A stretch of DNA of 64,000 bases, from positions 2,914,001-2,978,000 of the forward strand of contig NZ_AP025170.1 in the NCBI RefSeq assembly GCF_003402535.2, written 5' to 3'. Under the pieces are notes generated by a model. That model did no database searches, had not been told where the DNA came from, and worked only from the letters and a program-made list of their open reading frames with translations. Below are positions 1 to 8,891 of the stretch, in pieces; the stretch's first letter is position 1, and the number at the start of each line of letters is the position of its first letter. This DNA is from Cupriavidus sp. P-10 (GTDB lineage: Bacteria > Pseudomonadota > Gammaproteobacteria > Burkholderiales > Burkholderiaceae). A program made the position numbers and the translations under genes.

Positions 1-112
1 CCTTATATTTGCCCGCATGCATACGACCTTCAACCGACGCCGCAGCTTCCGTACGTCGCTCCCCACTGGGGTGCCGCGCGGCTGACCGTCGACTGCGTCT
101 GTTCAGGTCAAC

Positions 113-146
113 GAGCCACGGGCAACCCCCGTGGCTTTTTGTTTTT
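113..146 (+). terminator. Intrinsic terminator upstream of argD-like gene
   Basis: A 9-bp stem (114-122 with 128-136) is followed by two runs of five T. It is a plus-strand intrinsic terminator. It either ends a transcript entering from outside the window or acts as a leader attenuator for the aminotransferase that starts 55 bases later. No gene is visible in the first 110 bases. Confidence 0.7.
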
Positions 147-201
147 CCGCGTTTTACCTGCTTGTCCGTCCATCGTTTAAAGCCGACCCCTGGAGTCCGC
201 C

Positions 202-1389
<1,188 letters not shown>

Positions 1390-1412
1390 TCGTTCCGCGA
1401 TCGCCAGACGAC

Positions 1413-1443
1413 AAAAAGCCTCGCTTGCGCGAGGCTTTTTTCT
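1413..1443 (+). terminator. Intrinsic terminator after argD-like gene
   Basis: A perfect 12-bp stem (1413-1424 with 1429-1440) has a 4-base loop and runs into T-rich sequence. It lies 23 bases after the aminotransferase stop codon. Confidence 0.9.
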
Positions 1444-1461
1444 TTGCGGCAACCCATGGAC

Positions 1462-1600
1462 GCCGCAGAGGAGTGAGGGAGAGGGCCAGCACCGCAGAAC
1501 CCGCGCACACCGGCCAGAGCCGGCCCGCGCGGGGCCCCGCGGCAAGGGGAAAGGCCTTGCGCCTGCGAGCGCCCGCCCTCTCCCTCACCCCTCTTGCGGC
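1462..1600. repeat. Intergenic long-armed inverted repeat (REP/MITE-like)
   Basis: Two nearly complementary arms of about 25 bases (1462-1486 and 1575-1600, roughly 23 positions matching) enclose about 90 bases of GC-rich sequence with smaller internal hairpins. The arm core is GAGGGAGAGGGC and its complement. It lies between a plus-strand and a minus-strand gene end. It resembles dispersed palindromic elements common in GC-rich proteobacteria. No ORF is present inside. Confidence 0.55.
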
Positions 1601-1634
1601 AGCGGGGTGTCGGAGGTGAGCGGCGGAGCGCCGC

Positions 1635-2366
1635 TTACTCGCCCAGGTAGGCGGCCCGCACCTTGGGATCGTCCAGCATCTGGCTGGCATCCCCGCTCAT
1701 GGTGATCAGGCCGGACTCCATTACGTAGCCGCGGTGCGCGGCCTGCAGCGCCAGGCGCGCGTTCTGCTCGACCAGCAGCACGGTCACGCCCTGCGCCGAG
1801 ATATCGCGCACGACCTCGAAGATCTTGTCGACCATGATCGGCGACAGGCCCATCGAAGGCTCGTCCAGCAGCAGCACCTTGGGCTGGCTCATCAGCGCGC
1901 GCGCCATCGCCAGCATCTGCTGCTCGCCGCCGGACATGGTGCCCGCCAGCTGGTTGGCGCGTTCCTTCAGGCGCGGGAAGATGCCGAACATGCGGTCGAC
2001 GTCGGCCTTGATGCCAGCCTCGTCGTTGCGCGTGTAGGCGCCCATCTGCAGGTTCTCGGTGATGGTCATGCGCGCGAACACGCCGCGGCCTTCCGGCACC
2101 ATCGCCAGCCCCTGCTTGAGCAGCGCGTAGCTGGGCACACCCTTGATGGACTTGCCCATGTACTCCACGTCGCCGCCGGCCCAGCCCTGCAGGCCGGTGA
2201 TGGCCTTCATGGTGGTGGTCTTGCCGGCGCCGTTGGCGCCGATCAGCGTCACCAGTTCGCCGTCCTGGATGTCCAGGTCGATGCCCTTGACGGCCTGGAT
2301 GCCGCCGTACGCGACCTTCAGGCCGGAGATCTTCAGTACTGTCTGTTTCATTGCTGGCTGTGTCAT
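1635..2366 (-). CDS. livF: Branched-chain amino acid ABC transporter, ATPase LivF
   Basis: This is the second of two ATPases that energise uptake of Leu/Ile/Val (or related amino acids) through LivHM. It shows Walker A GANGAGKTTT, the signature MSGGEQQMLAMARAL and Walker B KVLLLDEPSMGLSP. I chose ATG 2366 (243 aa, starting MTQPAMKQ) because GGGAG lies 8 bases upstream. ATG 2384, which overlaps the livG stop as TGATG, has no clear Shine-Dalgarno. It is the last gene of the liv cluster. The family is short, about 235 aa, which this matches. Confidence 0.93.
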   Translation of the reverse strand: MTQPAMKQTVLKISGLKVAYGGIQAVKGIDLDIQDGELVTLIGANGAGKTTTMKAITGLQGWAGGDVEYMGKSIKGVPSYALLKQGLAMVPEGRGVFARMTITENLQMGAYTRNDEAGIKADVDRMFGIFPRLKERANQLAGTMSGGEQQMLAMARALMSQPKVLLLDEPSMGLSPIMVDKIFEVVRDISAQGVTVLLVEQNARLALQAAHRGYVMESGLITMSGDASQMLDDPKVRAAYLGE

Positions 2367-2383
2367 TGCTTCTGCTCCCGCCA

Positions 2384-3160
2384 TCAGTGCGCCGAGGTGC
2401 CGAGGTAGGCCTCGATCACCGCGGGGTTGTTCTGCACCTCGTGCGGCAGGCCCTGGGCAATCACCTTGCCGTAGTCCAGCACCGTCAGGCGGTTGCACAG
2501 CCCCATCACCAGCTTCACGTCGTGCTCGATCAGCAGGATGGTCCTGCCGTCGTTCTTGATCTTGTCGAGCAGGCCGCGCAGCTCGACCTTCTCGGTCGCG
2601 TTCATGCCCGCGGCCGGCTCGTCCAGCGCCAGCAGCTTGGGCTCGGTCGCCAGCGCACGGGCGATCTCCAGCCGGCGCTGGTGGCCGTACGACAGGTTGC
2701 GTGCGGTGAAGTTGGCGTACTTGCCGATGCCGACGTAGTCGAGCAGGTCATGCGCCATGTCCTCGATGCCCTCTTCCTCGCGGCGCACCGAAGGCGGCCG
2801 GAAGATCGCGCCGAACACGCCGGCCTTGGTGCGCACGTGGCGCCCCACCATCACGTTCTCCAGCGCGGTCATCTCGCCGAACAGGCGGATGTTCTGGAAC
2901 GTACGCGCGATACCGGTCTTGGCCACCTCATGCACGGCGGTCGGCTGGTAGGGCTTGCCGCCCAGCACGAACTCGCCCGCATCCGGGGTGTACAGGCCGG
3001 TGATCACGTTGAAGAAGGTGGTCTTGCCGGCACCGTTCGGGCCGATCAGGCCATAGATCTCGCCGGTCTTGATCTGCAGGCCCACATCCGACAGTGCCTG
3101 CAGGCCGCCGAAACGCTTGTTGACCCCCTGTACCGACAGGAGGAAATCCTTGTTGCTCAT
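2384..3160 (-). CDS. livG: Branched-chain amino acid ABC transporter, ATPase LivG
   Basis: This 258-residue ATPase pairs with LivF on the cytoplasmic face of LivHM. Walker A is GPNGAGKTTFF, the signature region is LSYGHQRRLEIARAL and Walker B is KLLALDEPAAGMN. The start is ATG 3160 (MSNKDFLL), because AGGAGG sits 6 bases upstream; the reading frame extends 13 codons further without support. It begins 13 bases after the livM stop, so it is in the same transcript. Confidence 0.94.
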   Translation of the reverse strand: MSNKDFLLSVQGVNKRFGGLQALSDVGLQIKTGEIYGLIGPNGAGKTTFFNVITGLYTPDAGEFVLGGKPYQPTAVHEVAKTGIARTFQNIRLFGEMTALENVMVGRHVRTKAGVFGAIFRPPSVRREEEGIEDMAHDLLDYVGIGKYANFTARNLSYGHQRRLEIARALATEPKLLALDEPAAGMNATEKVELRGLLDKIKNDGRTILLIEHDVKLVMGLCNRLTVLDYGKVIAQGLPHEVQNNPAVIEAYLGTSAH

Positions 3161-3173
3161 GTTGTCCTCCTGG

Positions 3174-4331
3174 TCAGAAACGGCCCACGTTGCCCGCACG
3201 GCGAACCACCGGGCGGTCTTCCTTGCGCGGCGACGGCCAGATGCCTGCCGGGCGGTACAGCATCACGCCAACCAGGGCCAGGCCGAACAGCAGCTGGCGC
3301 AGGACCTCCGCGTCCACAACGACGTGGCCGAACAGACCATGCTGGACTGGCTCGGCCACCACGCGCAGCAACTCCTGGAAGCCCACCAGCAGCACGCCGC
3401 CCAGGATCACGCCCGGGATATGGCCCATGCCGCCCAGCACCACGATCGCCAGTACGTAGATCGATTCCCAAAGCGTGAACGATTCCGGCGACACGAAGCC
3501 CTGGAACGCACCGAACACCGCCCCAGAGGCACCGCCGAAGGACGCGCCCATGGCAAATGCCAGCAGCTTCATGTTGCGGGTGTTGATGCCCATGGCCTTG
3601 GCCGCGATTTCATCTTCACGGATGGCGACCCAGGCGCGGCCGATGCGCGAGGTCTGCAGGCGCAGGCACACGAACACGATCACGATGACCAGGAACACCA
3701 GCAGGTAGTAGTACATGAACACCGGCGTGAACTTCATCCCGAAAATCTCGTGCGATTTCGAGAAGTCGAAGCCGAAGATATGGACCGGGTCTACCGCCGT
3801 GATGCCCTTGGGACCGTTGGTGATGTTGACCGGGCGGTCCAGGTTGTTCATGAAGATCCGGATGATCTCGCCGAAGCCCAGCGTCACGATGGCGAGATAG
3901 TCGCCGCGCAGCTTGAGCGTTGGCGCCCCCAGCAATACGCCGAAGGTCGCGGCCACCAGGATCGCCAGCGGCAACACGAACCACATCGACAGGTGAATGC
4001 CGGTGGGGAACAGTTGCTGGATCCACTCGAACTGGTTCGCCAGGTGCGGCGAGCCCAGCAGTGCCATCATGTAGGCGCCCACCGCGTAGAACGCGATATA
4101 GCCCAGGTCAAGCAGGCCGGCAAAGCCCACCACGATGTTCAGGCCCAGCGCCAGCATGATGTACAGCAGCGCAAAGTCCAGCACGCGGACCCAGTAGTTG
4201 CCGCCCAGGGTCTGGACGATAAACGGCGCGCACAGCGCAATCACCAAAAAGCCAATCAGCGCGGCCAGGGTCTTGGTCGGAACCTTGGTCGGGGCCGCGA
4301 CGGCGGCCGTGGATGGAATCGGGGTATTCAT
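3174..4331 (-). CDS. livM: Branched-chain amino acid ABC transporter permease LivM
   Basis: This is a 385-residue polytopic inner-membrane permease. After an Ala/Thr/Pro-rich N-terminus of about 20 residues come the first membrane spans (ALIGFLVIALCAPFIV) and the conserved segment LALGLNIVVGFAGLLDLGYIAFYAVGAY. The C-terminal half carries the family stretch VFGAFQGFVSPESFTLWESI. It forms the membrane channel together with LivH. A GAGGAG element precedes the ATG, and the gap to the livH stop is 13 bases, consistent with one operon. Confidence 0.94.
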   Translation of the reverse strand: MNTPIPSTAAVAAPTKVPTKTLAALIGFLVIALCAPFIVQTLGGNYWVRVLDFALLYIMLALGLNIVVGFAGLLDLGYIAFYAVGAYMMALLGSPHLANQFEWIQQLFPTGIHLSMWFVLPLAILVAATFGVLLGAPTLKLRGDYLAIVTLGFGEIIRIFMNNLDRPVNITNGPKGITAVDPVHIFGFDFSKSHEIFGMKFTPVFMYYYLLVFLVIVIVFVCLRLQTSRIGRAWVAIREDEIAAKAMGINTRNMKLLAFAMGASFGGASGAVFGAFQGFVSPESFTLWESIYVLAIVVLGGMGHIPGVILGGVLLVGFQELLRVVAEPVQHGLFGHVVVDAEVLRQLLFGLALVGVMLYRPAGIWPSPRKEDRPVVRRAGNVGRF

Positions 4332-4344
4332 GGATTCGCTCTCC

Positions 4345-5280
4345 TCAGGCGCGGTCCGCCACGCGTTCGCCCATGATGCCGGACGGACGGAAGACGAGCA
4401 CAGTGATCAGTACGATGAAAGCGAAGACGTCCTGGTAGTTCGAGCCGAACACACCACCGGTCAGGTCGCCGATATAGCCGGCACCCAGCGCCTCGATCAG
4501 GCCCAGCAGCATGCCGCCGACCATCGCGCCGGCAAGGTTGCCGATGCCGCCCAGCACTGCGGCGGTGAACGCCTTCAGGCCCGGGATAAAGCCCATGTAG
4601 AAGTGGGCGTTGCCGTAGTTGGTGGCCATCATCACGCCGGCCAGCGCGGCCAGCGTGGCGCCGATCATGAAGGTGGCGGAAATGACGAAGTTCGGGTTCA
4701 CGCCCATCAGGCCGGCCACCTTCTGGTTCTCGGCGGTGGCGCGCATGGCGCGGCCGAGCTTGGTGCGGTTGACCAGCGCCAGCAGGCCGGACATGACCAT
4801 CACGGCCAGGCCGATGATGACCATTTCCTTGCCGGTGATGGTGGCTCCGGTACCGCCGATATCGATCGGTTCCGACGGCAGCAGTTGCGGGAAGGTCAGC
4901 GGGTTGCGCGACCAGATCAGCATGCCCATCGTCTGCAGGATGATGGACACGCCGATCGCGGTAATCAGCGGGGCCAGCCGTGGCGCATTGCGCAAGGGCC
5001 GGTAAGCGATACGCTCAATCGAGTAAGACAGTACTGCACAGACCGGCATCGCAATCAATGTCGCGATCACCAGCGTCAGCCATTCGGGCAAGCCGGGGGC
5101 AAACTTCTGCAGACCAAGAATCGCTGACAGGGCGGTCAGCGCGCCGATCATCAGGACATCGCCGTGAGCGAAGTTGATGATCCCCAGAATGCCGTAGACC
5201 ATGGTGTAGCCCAGTGCAATCAGCGCGTAGATACTGCCGAGCACCAGACCGTTCACGATCTGCTGGATAAAGATATCCAT
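4345..5280 (-). CDS. livH: Branched-chain amino acid ABC transporter permease LivH
   Basis: This is a 311-residue inner-membrane permease. It opens with MDIFIQQIVNGLVLGSIYAL and IALGYTMVYGILGIINFAHG, which are diagnostic of LivH. It has about eight hydrophobic spans. It partners LivM. AGGAG lies 7 bases before the ATG. It is separated from livK by 214 bases that contain a hairpin terminator, so the permease and ATPase genes may be expressed at a lower level than the binding protein. Confidence 0.95.
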   Translation of the reverse strand: MDIFIQQIVNGLVLGSIYALIALGYTMVYGILGIINFAHGDVLMIGALTALSAILGLQKFAPGLPEWLTLVIATLIAMPVCAVLSYSIERIAYRPLRNAPRLAPLITAIGVSIILQTMGMLIWSRNPLTFPQLLPSEPIDIGGTGATITGKEMVIIGLAVMVMSGLLALVNRTKLGRAMRATAENQKVAGLMGVNPNFVISATFMIGATLAALAGVMMATNYGNAHFYMGFIPGLKAFTAAVLGGIGNLAGAMVGGMLLGLIEALGAGYIGDLTGGVFGSNYQDVFAFIVLITVLVFRPSGIMGERVADRA

Positions 5281-5429
5281 GAAAACTCCTGCTTCAGTCC
5301 CTTACCTGACGGCATGGTGTGGATGCCGGGGGGGACAATGATGTGGTGATGGGTAACGTTGCTGAGGTTGGATTGCTGGTAAGCGGCCCGCCATGCTCCA
5401 TCCAGGGTAAGGATGCTTCTACATTAGGC

Positions 5430-5473
5430 GAGGCTAAAAAGAACGGCACCGCAAAATACTCACGGTGCCGTTC
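5430..5473 (-). terminator. Hairpin terminator/attenuator between livK and livH
   Basis: A perfect 11-bp inverted repeat (5441-5451 with 5463-5473, 11-base loop) is followed on the minus strand by a TTTTT run (5436-5440). It starts 22 bases past the livK stop and lies inside the liv operon. Such elements between binding-protein and permease genes usually give partial termination, so more binding protein is made. The remaining 5281-5430 shows no ORF. Confidence 0.8.
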
Positions 5474-5494
5474 GGATGGGCCGGTAAGCCCAGA

Positions 5495-6697
5495 TTACAT
5501 CTTCACGACGTCGAGGACGGACTTCTTCTTGTCCTTGTACTCGTACAGCGTGATGGTGCCTTCCTTCATGTCGCCCTTCTCGTCAAAGGCGATGTTGCCG
5601 ATCACGCCCTTGTAGTTGGTCTTGGGCATTTCGGCCAGGATGGCAGCCGGTTCGGTCGAGTTGGCGCGCTTCATGGCATCGACGACGACCATCACCGCGT
5701 CATACGTGAACGGTGCGTAGATCTGCACCGGCGCGTTGAAGCGAGCCTGGTAACGCTTGTCGAAGTCCGCGCCACTCTCCATCCGCGACAGGGCCAGGCC
5801 GGCCTCGGAGCAGATGATGTTGGTCACGGCATCGCCCGCCAGTTCGGCCACCTTGTCGGTACAGACGCCGTCGCCGCCGACGATCTTGGCAGGGATGCCC
5901 AGTTCACGGGCCTGCTTGGCGAACGGGCCACCGGTCGCGTCCATGCCGCCGTACATGATGACGTCCGGCTTCTTGCCCTTGATCTTGGTGAGAATGGCCT
6001 TGAAGTCGGTGGCCTTGTCGTTGGTGGCTTCACGCGCCACCACGTTCACGCCAGAAGCCTTGGCGGTCTTCTCGAACTCATCGGCCAGGCCCTTGCCGTA
6101 GGCAGTGGCGTCGTCGACGATCGCCACGCTCTTGGCATGCAGGGTCTTGGCAGCGTAGTTGGCCAATGCCGGGCCTTGCTGGGCGTCGGTAGCGACCACG
6201 CGGTAGGTCGTCTTGAAGCCTTGCTTGGTGTAGTCCGGGTTGGTCGACGACGGCGAAATCTGCACGATGCCGGCATCGCTGTAGATCTTGGAGGCAGGGA
6301 TCGACACGCCCGAGTTCAGGTGGCCGACCACAGCCGCCACCTTGGCGTCGACCAGCTTCTGCGCCACGGCGGTGCCGGTCTTGGGATCGCCGGCATCGTC
6401 TTCGCCGACCAGTTCCAGCTTGATCTTCTTGCCACCGATTTCCAGGCCGGTCTTGTTGACTTCTTCCACGGCCAGGCGGGCGCCGTTTTCGTTGTCCTTG
6501 CCAAGGTGCGCGATACCGCCGGTCAGCGGGGCCGCGTGGCCGATCTTGACGACGACCTCGCCACCGCCCGCGGCAGGGGCTGCTGCGGCCGGCGCCGAAG
6601 AGGCCGCATCCGCCGGCTTCTCTTCCTTCTTGCCGCAAGCCGCTACCAGCGCCACAGCGGCCGCGATCGGCAGAATCTTGGCAAACGTGATTTGCAT
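5495..6697 (-). CDS. livK: Branched-chain amino acid ABC transporter substrate-binding protein
   Basis: This is a type-I periplasmic binding protein of the LIV-BP family (400 aa). The start is ATG 6697 (MQITFAK), with AGGAG 8 bases upstream; a longer in-frame ATG at 6736 lacks one. The signal region ends in VAAC (18-21), which fits a lipobox. The mature protein may therefore be a lipoprotein, not freely soluble. A low-complexity Ala/Pro-rich linker follows (about 30-50), then the ligand-binding lobes beginning KIGHAAPLTGGIAHLGKDNENG. It should deliver Leu/Ile/Val or another amino acid or amide to LivHMGF. Confidence 0.93.
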   Translation of the reverse strand: MQITFAKILPIAAAVALVAACGKKEEKPADAASSAPAAAAPAAGGGEVVVKIGHAAPLTGGIAHLGKDNENGARLAVEEVNKTGLEIGGKKIKLELVGEDDAGDPKTGTAVAQKLVDAKVAAVVGHLNSGVSIPASKIYSDAGIVQISPSSTNPDYTKQGFKTTYRVVATDAQQGPALANYAAKTLHAKSVAIVDDATAYGKGLADEFEKTAKASGVNVVAREATNDKATDFKAILTKIKGKKPDVIMYGGMDATGGPFAKQARELGIPAKIVGGDGVCTDKVAELAGDAVTNIICSEAGLALSRMESGADFDKRYQARFNAPVQIYAPFTYDAVMVVVDAMKRANSTEPAAILAEMPKTNYKGVIGNIAFDEKGDMKEGTITLYEYKDKKKSVLDVVKM

Positions 6698-6772
6698 GAG
6701 TGATCTCCTAGGATTCACAAAAACAGGGATTTGCAACGCCTCCCGGACGTTTCCCTGGACCGCCTTTGTTTA

Positions 6773-6787
6773 GTTTCAATTTGAAAC
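6773..6787. promoter_or_regulatory. Odd palindrome at the livK transcription start
   Basis: GTTTCAATTTGAAAC is a perfect 7-1-7 palindrome. It covers about +1 to +15 relative to the sigma-70-like promoter at 6794-6821 and lies 76-90 bases before the livK ATG. The position fits a repressor operator. The regulator is unknown. Confidence 0.5.
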
Positions 6788-6793
6788 GCGCGC

Positions 6794-6821
6794 ATTGTAT
6801 CCCCTTTCTTTGCAGTTGCAA
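6794..6821 (-). promoter_or_regulatory. Sigma-70-like promoter for livK
   Basis: On the minus strand, TTGCAA (6821-6816) and TACAAT (6799-6794) are separated by 16 bases. The predicted transcript would start near 6787 and give a leader of about 90 bases to livK. Confidence 0.5.
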
Positions 6822-6931
6822 TACGCGACGCAACAAGTCGACCGATTTACCCGTCAAATGAGCTAGGGAATTTCCCCAATGCACAGATTGGGGCAATTCC
6901 CGCTCACATGGCGGGACCGTCTCACATACTT

Positions 6932-6946
6932 ACAAGAATCGTGCCC
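6932..6946 (-). promoter_or_regulatory. Candidate sigma-54 (-24/-12) promoter upstream of livK
   Basis: Minus-strand GGGCACGATTCTTGT matches the TGGCACG-N4-TTGC consensus at all but the first and last positions. The -24 GG is present, but the -12 dinucleotide is GT in place of GC. NtrC-like sites lie 85-220 bases further upstream, the usual enhancer distance. Confidence 0.4.
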
Positions 6947-7029
6947 GCACCGCCCGCTGGCGGTATTAGGCGCGCGGTGCGCCACCCATAATGGACCCTA
7001 ATTAATTAGGTATTTCATTTCAAATGCTA

Positions 7030-7050
7030 TGCACCGATCTCTAATGTGCA
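7030..7050. promoter_or_regulatory. NtrC-like half-site pair (wide spacing)
   Basis: TGCAC and GTGCA arms are separated by 11 bases, against 7 in the canonical site. The arms and flanks (TGCACCGAT, TAATGTGCA) are the same as in the site at 7152-7168, so this looks like a related or secondary site. Confidence 0.35.
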
Positions 7051-7151
7051 GAATGTAGCGCCGCACCATAATAGGGAAAACCCCAGTTACGGGGATTACC
7101 CCTATTTGTCTGATTTGCCAAACACGCTGGTAATTCGTGCCGCAATAGTGC

Positions 7152-7168
7152 TGCACCGATAATGTGCA
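7152..7168. promoter_or_regulatory. NtrC-like binding site
   Basis: TGCACCGATAATGTGCA fits the TGCAC-N7-GTGCA arrangement of NtrC enhancer sites. It lies about 206 bases upstream (minus-strand sense) of the sigma-54-like element. No glutamine synthetase or ntr gene is nearby, so the plausible target is the liv operon. Confidence 0.45.
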
Positions 7169-7213
7169 TTGGAAGTCATAAGTTCGAATGATGGCGCGCC
7201 CGAAGACGCGCAA

Positions 7214-7246
7214 ACAAAAAAGGGCGCCGCATTACGCGGCGCCCTT
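7214..7246 (-). terminator. Intrinsic terminator of the slpA-ispH transcript
   Basis: An 11-bp GC-rich stem (7220-7230 with 7236-7246) and a 5-base loop are followed on the minus strand by a run of T. It lies 44 bases beyond the ispH stop. Confidence 0.9.
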
Positions 7247-7289
7247 GCTCATGAGCGTGGGGAGATACGGGCCTGGTGCCCGCTGCCGC

Positions 7290-8255
7290 TCAGGCGGCGA
7301 CGCTGGTCGGCATCAGACCCCGCGGCAGGGGGAACGCCATGTTTTCCTCGATGCCCTCCAGGGCACGCACCTGGCGCGCACCGAGCGCGCGCAGGCGGTC
7401 GACGATCGACTGCGCCAGCGCCTCGGGCGCCGAGGCACCGGCGGTCAGGCCGATGCGGCGCTTGCCGGCGATCCATTCCGGGCGCACCTGCTCCGGCGCG
7501 TCGACCATATAGGCCGGCACACCCAGGCGCTGCGCCAGCTCGCGCAGGCGGTTGGAGTTTGAGCTGTTGGGGCTGCCCACCACAATCACTACCTCGACCT
7601 GCGGCGCCATGAACTTGACCGCGTCCTGGCGGTTCTGCGTGGCATAGCAGATGTCCTGCTTCTTCGGCTCGCGGATCTGCGGGAAGCGCGCCTTCAGCGC
7701 GGCGACGATCTCGTGGGTCTCGTCCACCGACAACGTGGTCTGGGTTACGTAGGCAAGTCGCGTCGGATCGGCGATCTGCAGCGTGGCGACGTCGGCGACG
7801 GTCTCGACCAGCACCATGCCGCCGTTGGCCTGCCCCATGGTCCCTTCCACCTCGGGGTGGCCACGATGGCCGATCATCACGATCTCGCAACCTTCCGCGC
7901 GCATCTTGCTGACTTCGACATGCACCTTGGTCACCAGCGGGCAGGTTGCGTCGAACACGTGCAGGCCGCGCGCGGCGGCGTCCTCGCGCACCTCGCGCGA
8001 CACGCCGTGGGCGCTGAAGATGACGGTGGCGCCGGCGGGCACCTCGTCGAGTTCGCGCACGAACACCGCGCCCTTGCTGCGCAGGTCGGCCACCACGTAG
8101 GCGTTGTGCACGATTTCATGGCGCACGTAGATCGGCGCGCCGAAGCGCGCCAGCGCACGCTCGACGATCTCGATGGCGCGATCCACGCCGGCACAGAAGC
8201 CGCGCGGCTGGGCCATCAGGATTTCGGCGTCGGGTGCGGTGGTCAGGTCAGGCAT
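7290..8255 (-). CDS. ispH: 4-hydroxy-3-methylbut-2-enyl diphosphate reductase IspH
   Basis: This is the last enzyme of the MEP isoprenoid pathway. It is a [4Fe-4S] protein converting HMBPP to IPP and DMAPP, and it is essential in bacteria that use this route. The N-terminal [18 protein letters not shown] carries the first cluster Cys; [13 protein letters not shown] and [11 protein letters not shown] are the other family blocks. I take ATG 8255 ([13 protein letters not shown], 321 aa). A GTG at 8282 in the same frame would add nine residues, and neither has a strong Shine-Dalgarno. It follows slpA by 37 bases on the same strand. Confidence 0.95.
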   Translation of the reverse strand: MPDLTTAPDAEILMAQPRGFCAGVDRAIEIVERALARFGAPIYVRHEIVHNAYVVADLRSKGAVFVRELDEVPAGATVIFSAHGVSREVREDAAARGLHVFDATCPLVTKVHVEVSKMRAEGCEIVMIGHRGHPEVEGTMGQANGGMVLVETVADVATLQIADPTRLAYVTQTTLSVDETHEIVAALKARFPQIREPKKQDICYATQNRQDAVKFMAPQVEVVIVVGSPNSSNSNRLRELAQRLGVPAYMVDAPEQVRPEWIAGKRRIGLTAGASAPEALAQSIVDRLRALGARQVRALEGIEENMAFPLPRGLMPTSVAA

Positions 8256-8292
8256 GCTGCGTATCTGGACGGGAGTCGGCACGTTGGCGCAC

Positions 8293-8781
8293 TCAGAGGA
8301 TGCCGATCAGCTGCACGTCGAACAGGATGGTCTGCCCGGCCAGCGGATGGTTGAAGTCGAACAGCGCCGCGGTCTCGCCGATTTCTTTCAGCACGCCCGC
8401 GTACTTGCCGCCGCCGGGCGCGTTGAATTCGACCAGGTCGCCCGGGGTGTAGTCTTCCTCGAACGAGCTGTTCTCGCGCAGCGTGGCCAGCGACACCCAT
8501 TGCAGCAGTTCGGGATTGCGCGGCCCGAACGCGTGCTCCGGGGCGAGCCGGTAAGTCATGCGCTCGCCTTCCGGCATGCCCAGCAGCGCCTGCTCCAGCG
8601 TGGGCGCAAGCTGGCCCTGGCCGAGCAGCAGCGTGGCAGGCTTGTCGTCGAAGGTGCTCACGACCTCGGTGCCATTCTCGAGCGAGATGCTGTAGTGCAG
8701 GGTCAGGAAAGAGTCGGCCAGGACAGTCTTGCGGCCAGCCGTGCCGCCGTCGGCTTCCGACGCGAAAGTTTGCAAATTCAT
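8293..8781 (-). CDS. slpA: FKBP-type peptidyl-prolyl isomerase, SlpA-like
   Basis: A 162-residue FKBP/SlyD-like PPIase. The FKBP fold starts at [24 protein letters not shown] and continues with [29 protein letters not shown], which contains the inserted flap domain of SlyD/SlpA proteins. It probably assists folding in the cytoplasm. The pairing slpA-ispH on one strand is common in proteobacteria. The group II intron ends about 15 bases upstream of the ATG, so the native leader and promoter of this operon are interrupted. Confidence 0.88.
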   Translation of the reverse strand: MNLQTFASEADGGTAGRKTVLADSFLTLHYSISLENGTEVVSTFDDKPATLLLGQGQLAPTLEQALLGMPEGERMTYRLAPEHAFGPRNPELLQWVSLATLRENSSFEEDYTPGDLVEFNAPGGGKYAGVLKEIGETAALFDFNHPLAGQTILFDVQLIGIL

Positions 8782-8796
8782 GGGTGATCAACCTGA

Positions 8797-8871
8797 GGAG
8801 GGTAGGAGCAAGCCATTGCTGGCCCACTCCCCCCTAAGAACCGTACGTGCGGGTTTCCCCGCATACGGCTC
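8797..8871 (-). ncRNA. Group II intron domains V and VI
   Basis: Domain V is the 34-base hairpin at 8871-8838, starting GAGCCGTATGCGG with a GAAA-containing loop and ending CGTACGGTTC. Domain VI (8834-8797) folds as a long stem closed by a GCAA tetraloop, with a single unpaired A at 8803 six or seven bases from the 3' splice site. This is the expected branch-point geometry. Both catalytic domains look intact, so the intron may still splice. Confidence 0.9.
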
Positions 8872-8891
8872 AAGCCTTCACAAAAATACCA

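Larger units (their letters stand above)
6698..7213. other. Gene-free control region upstream of livK
   Basis: About 500 bases carry no credible ORF and are AT-richer than the surroundings (for example AATTAATTAGG near 6999-7009). The region contains a sigma-70-like promoter, an odd palindrome, a sigma-54-like site and two NtrC-like palindromes, each listed separately. The neighbouring ispH ends at 7290 with its own terminator, so this DNA most likely controls livK only. Confidence 0.6.

Noticed and set aside
3069..4376. Plus-strand open frame of 435 codons across livM
   Set aside because: Shadow of livM on the other strand; His/Gln/Arg-rich with no domain and no Shine-Dalgarno.
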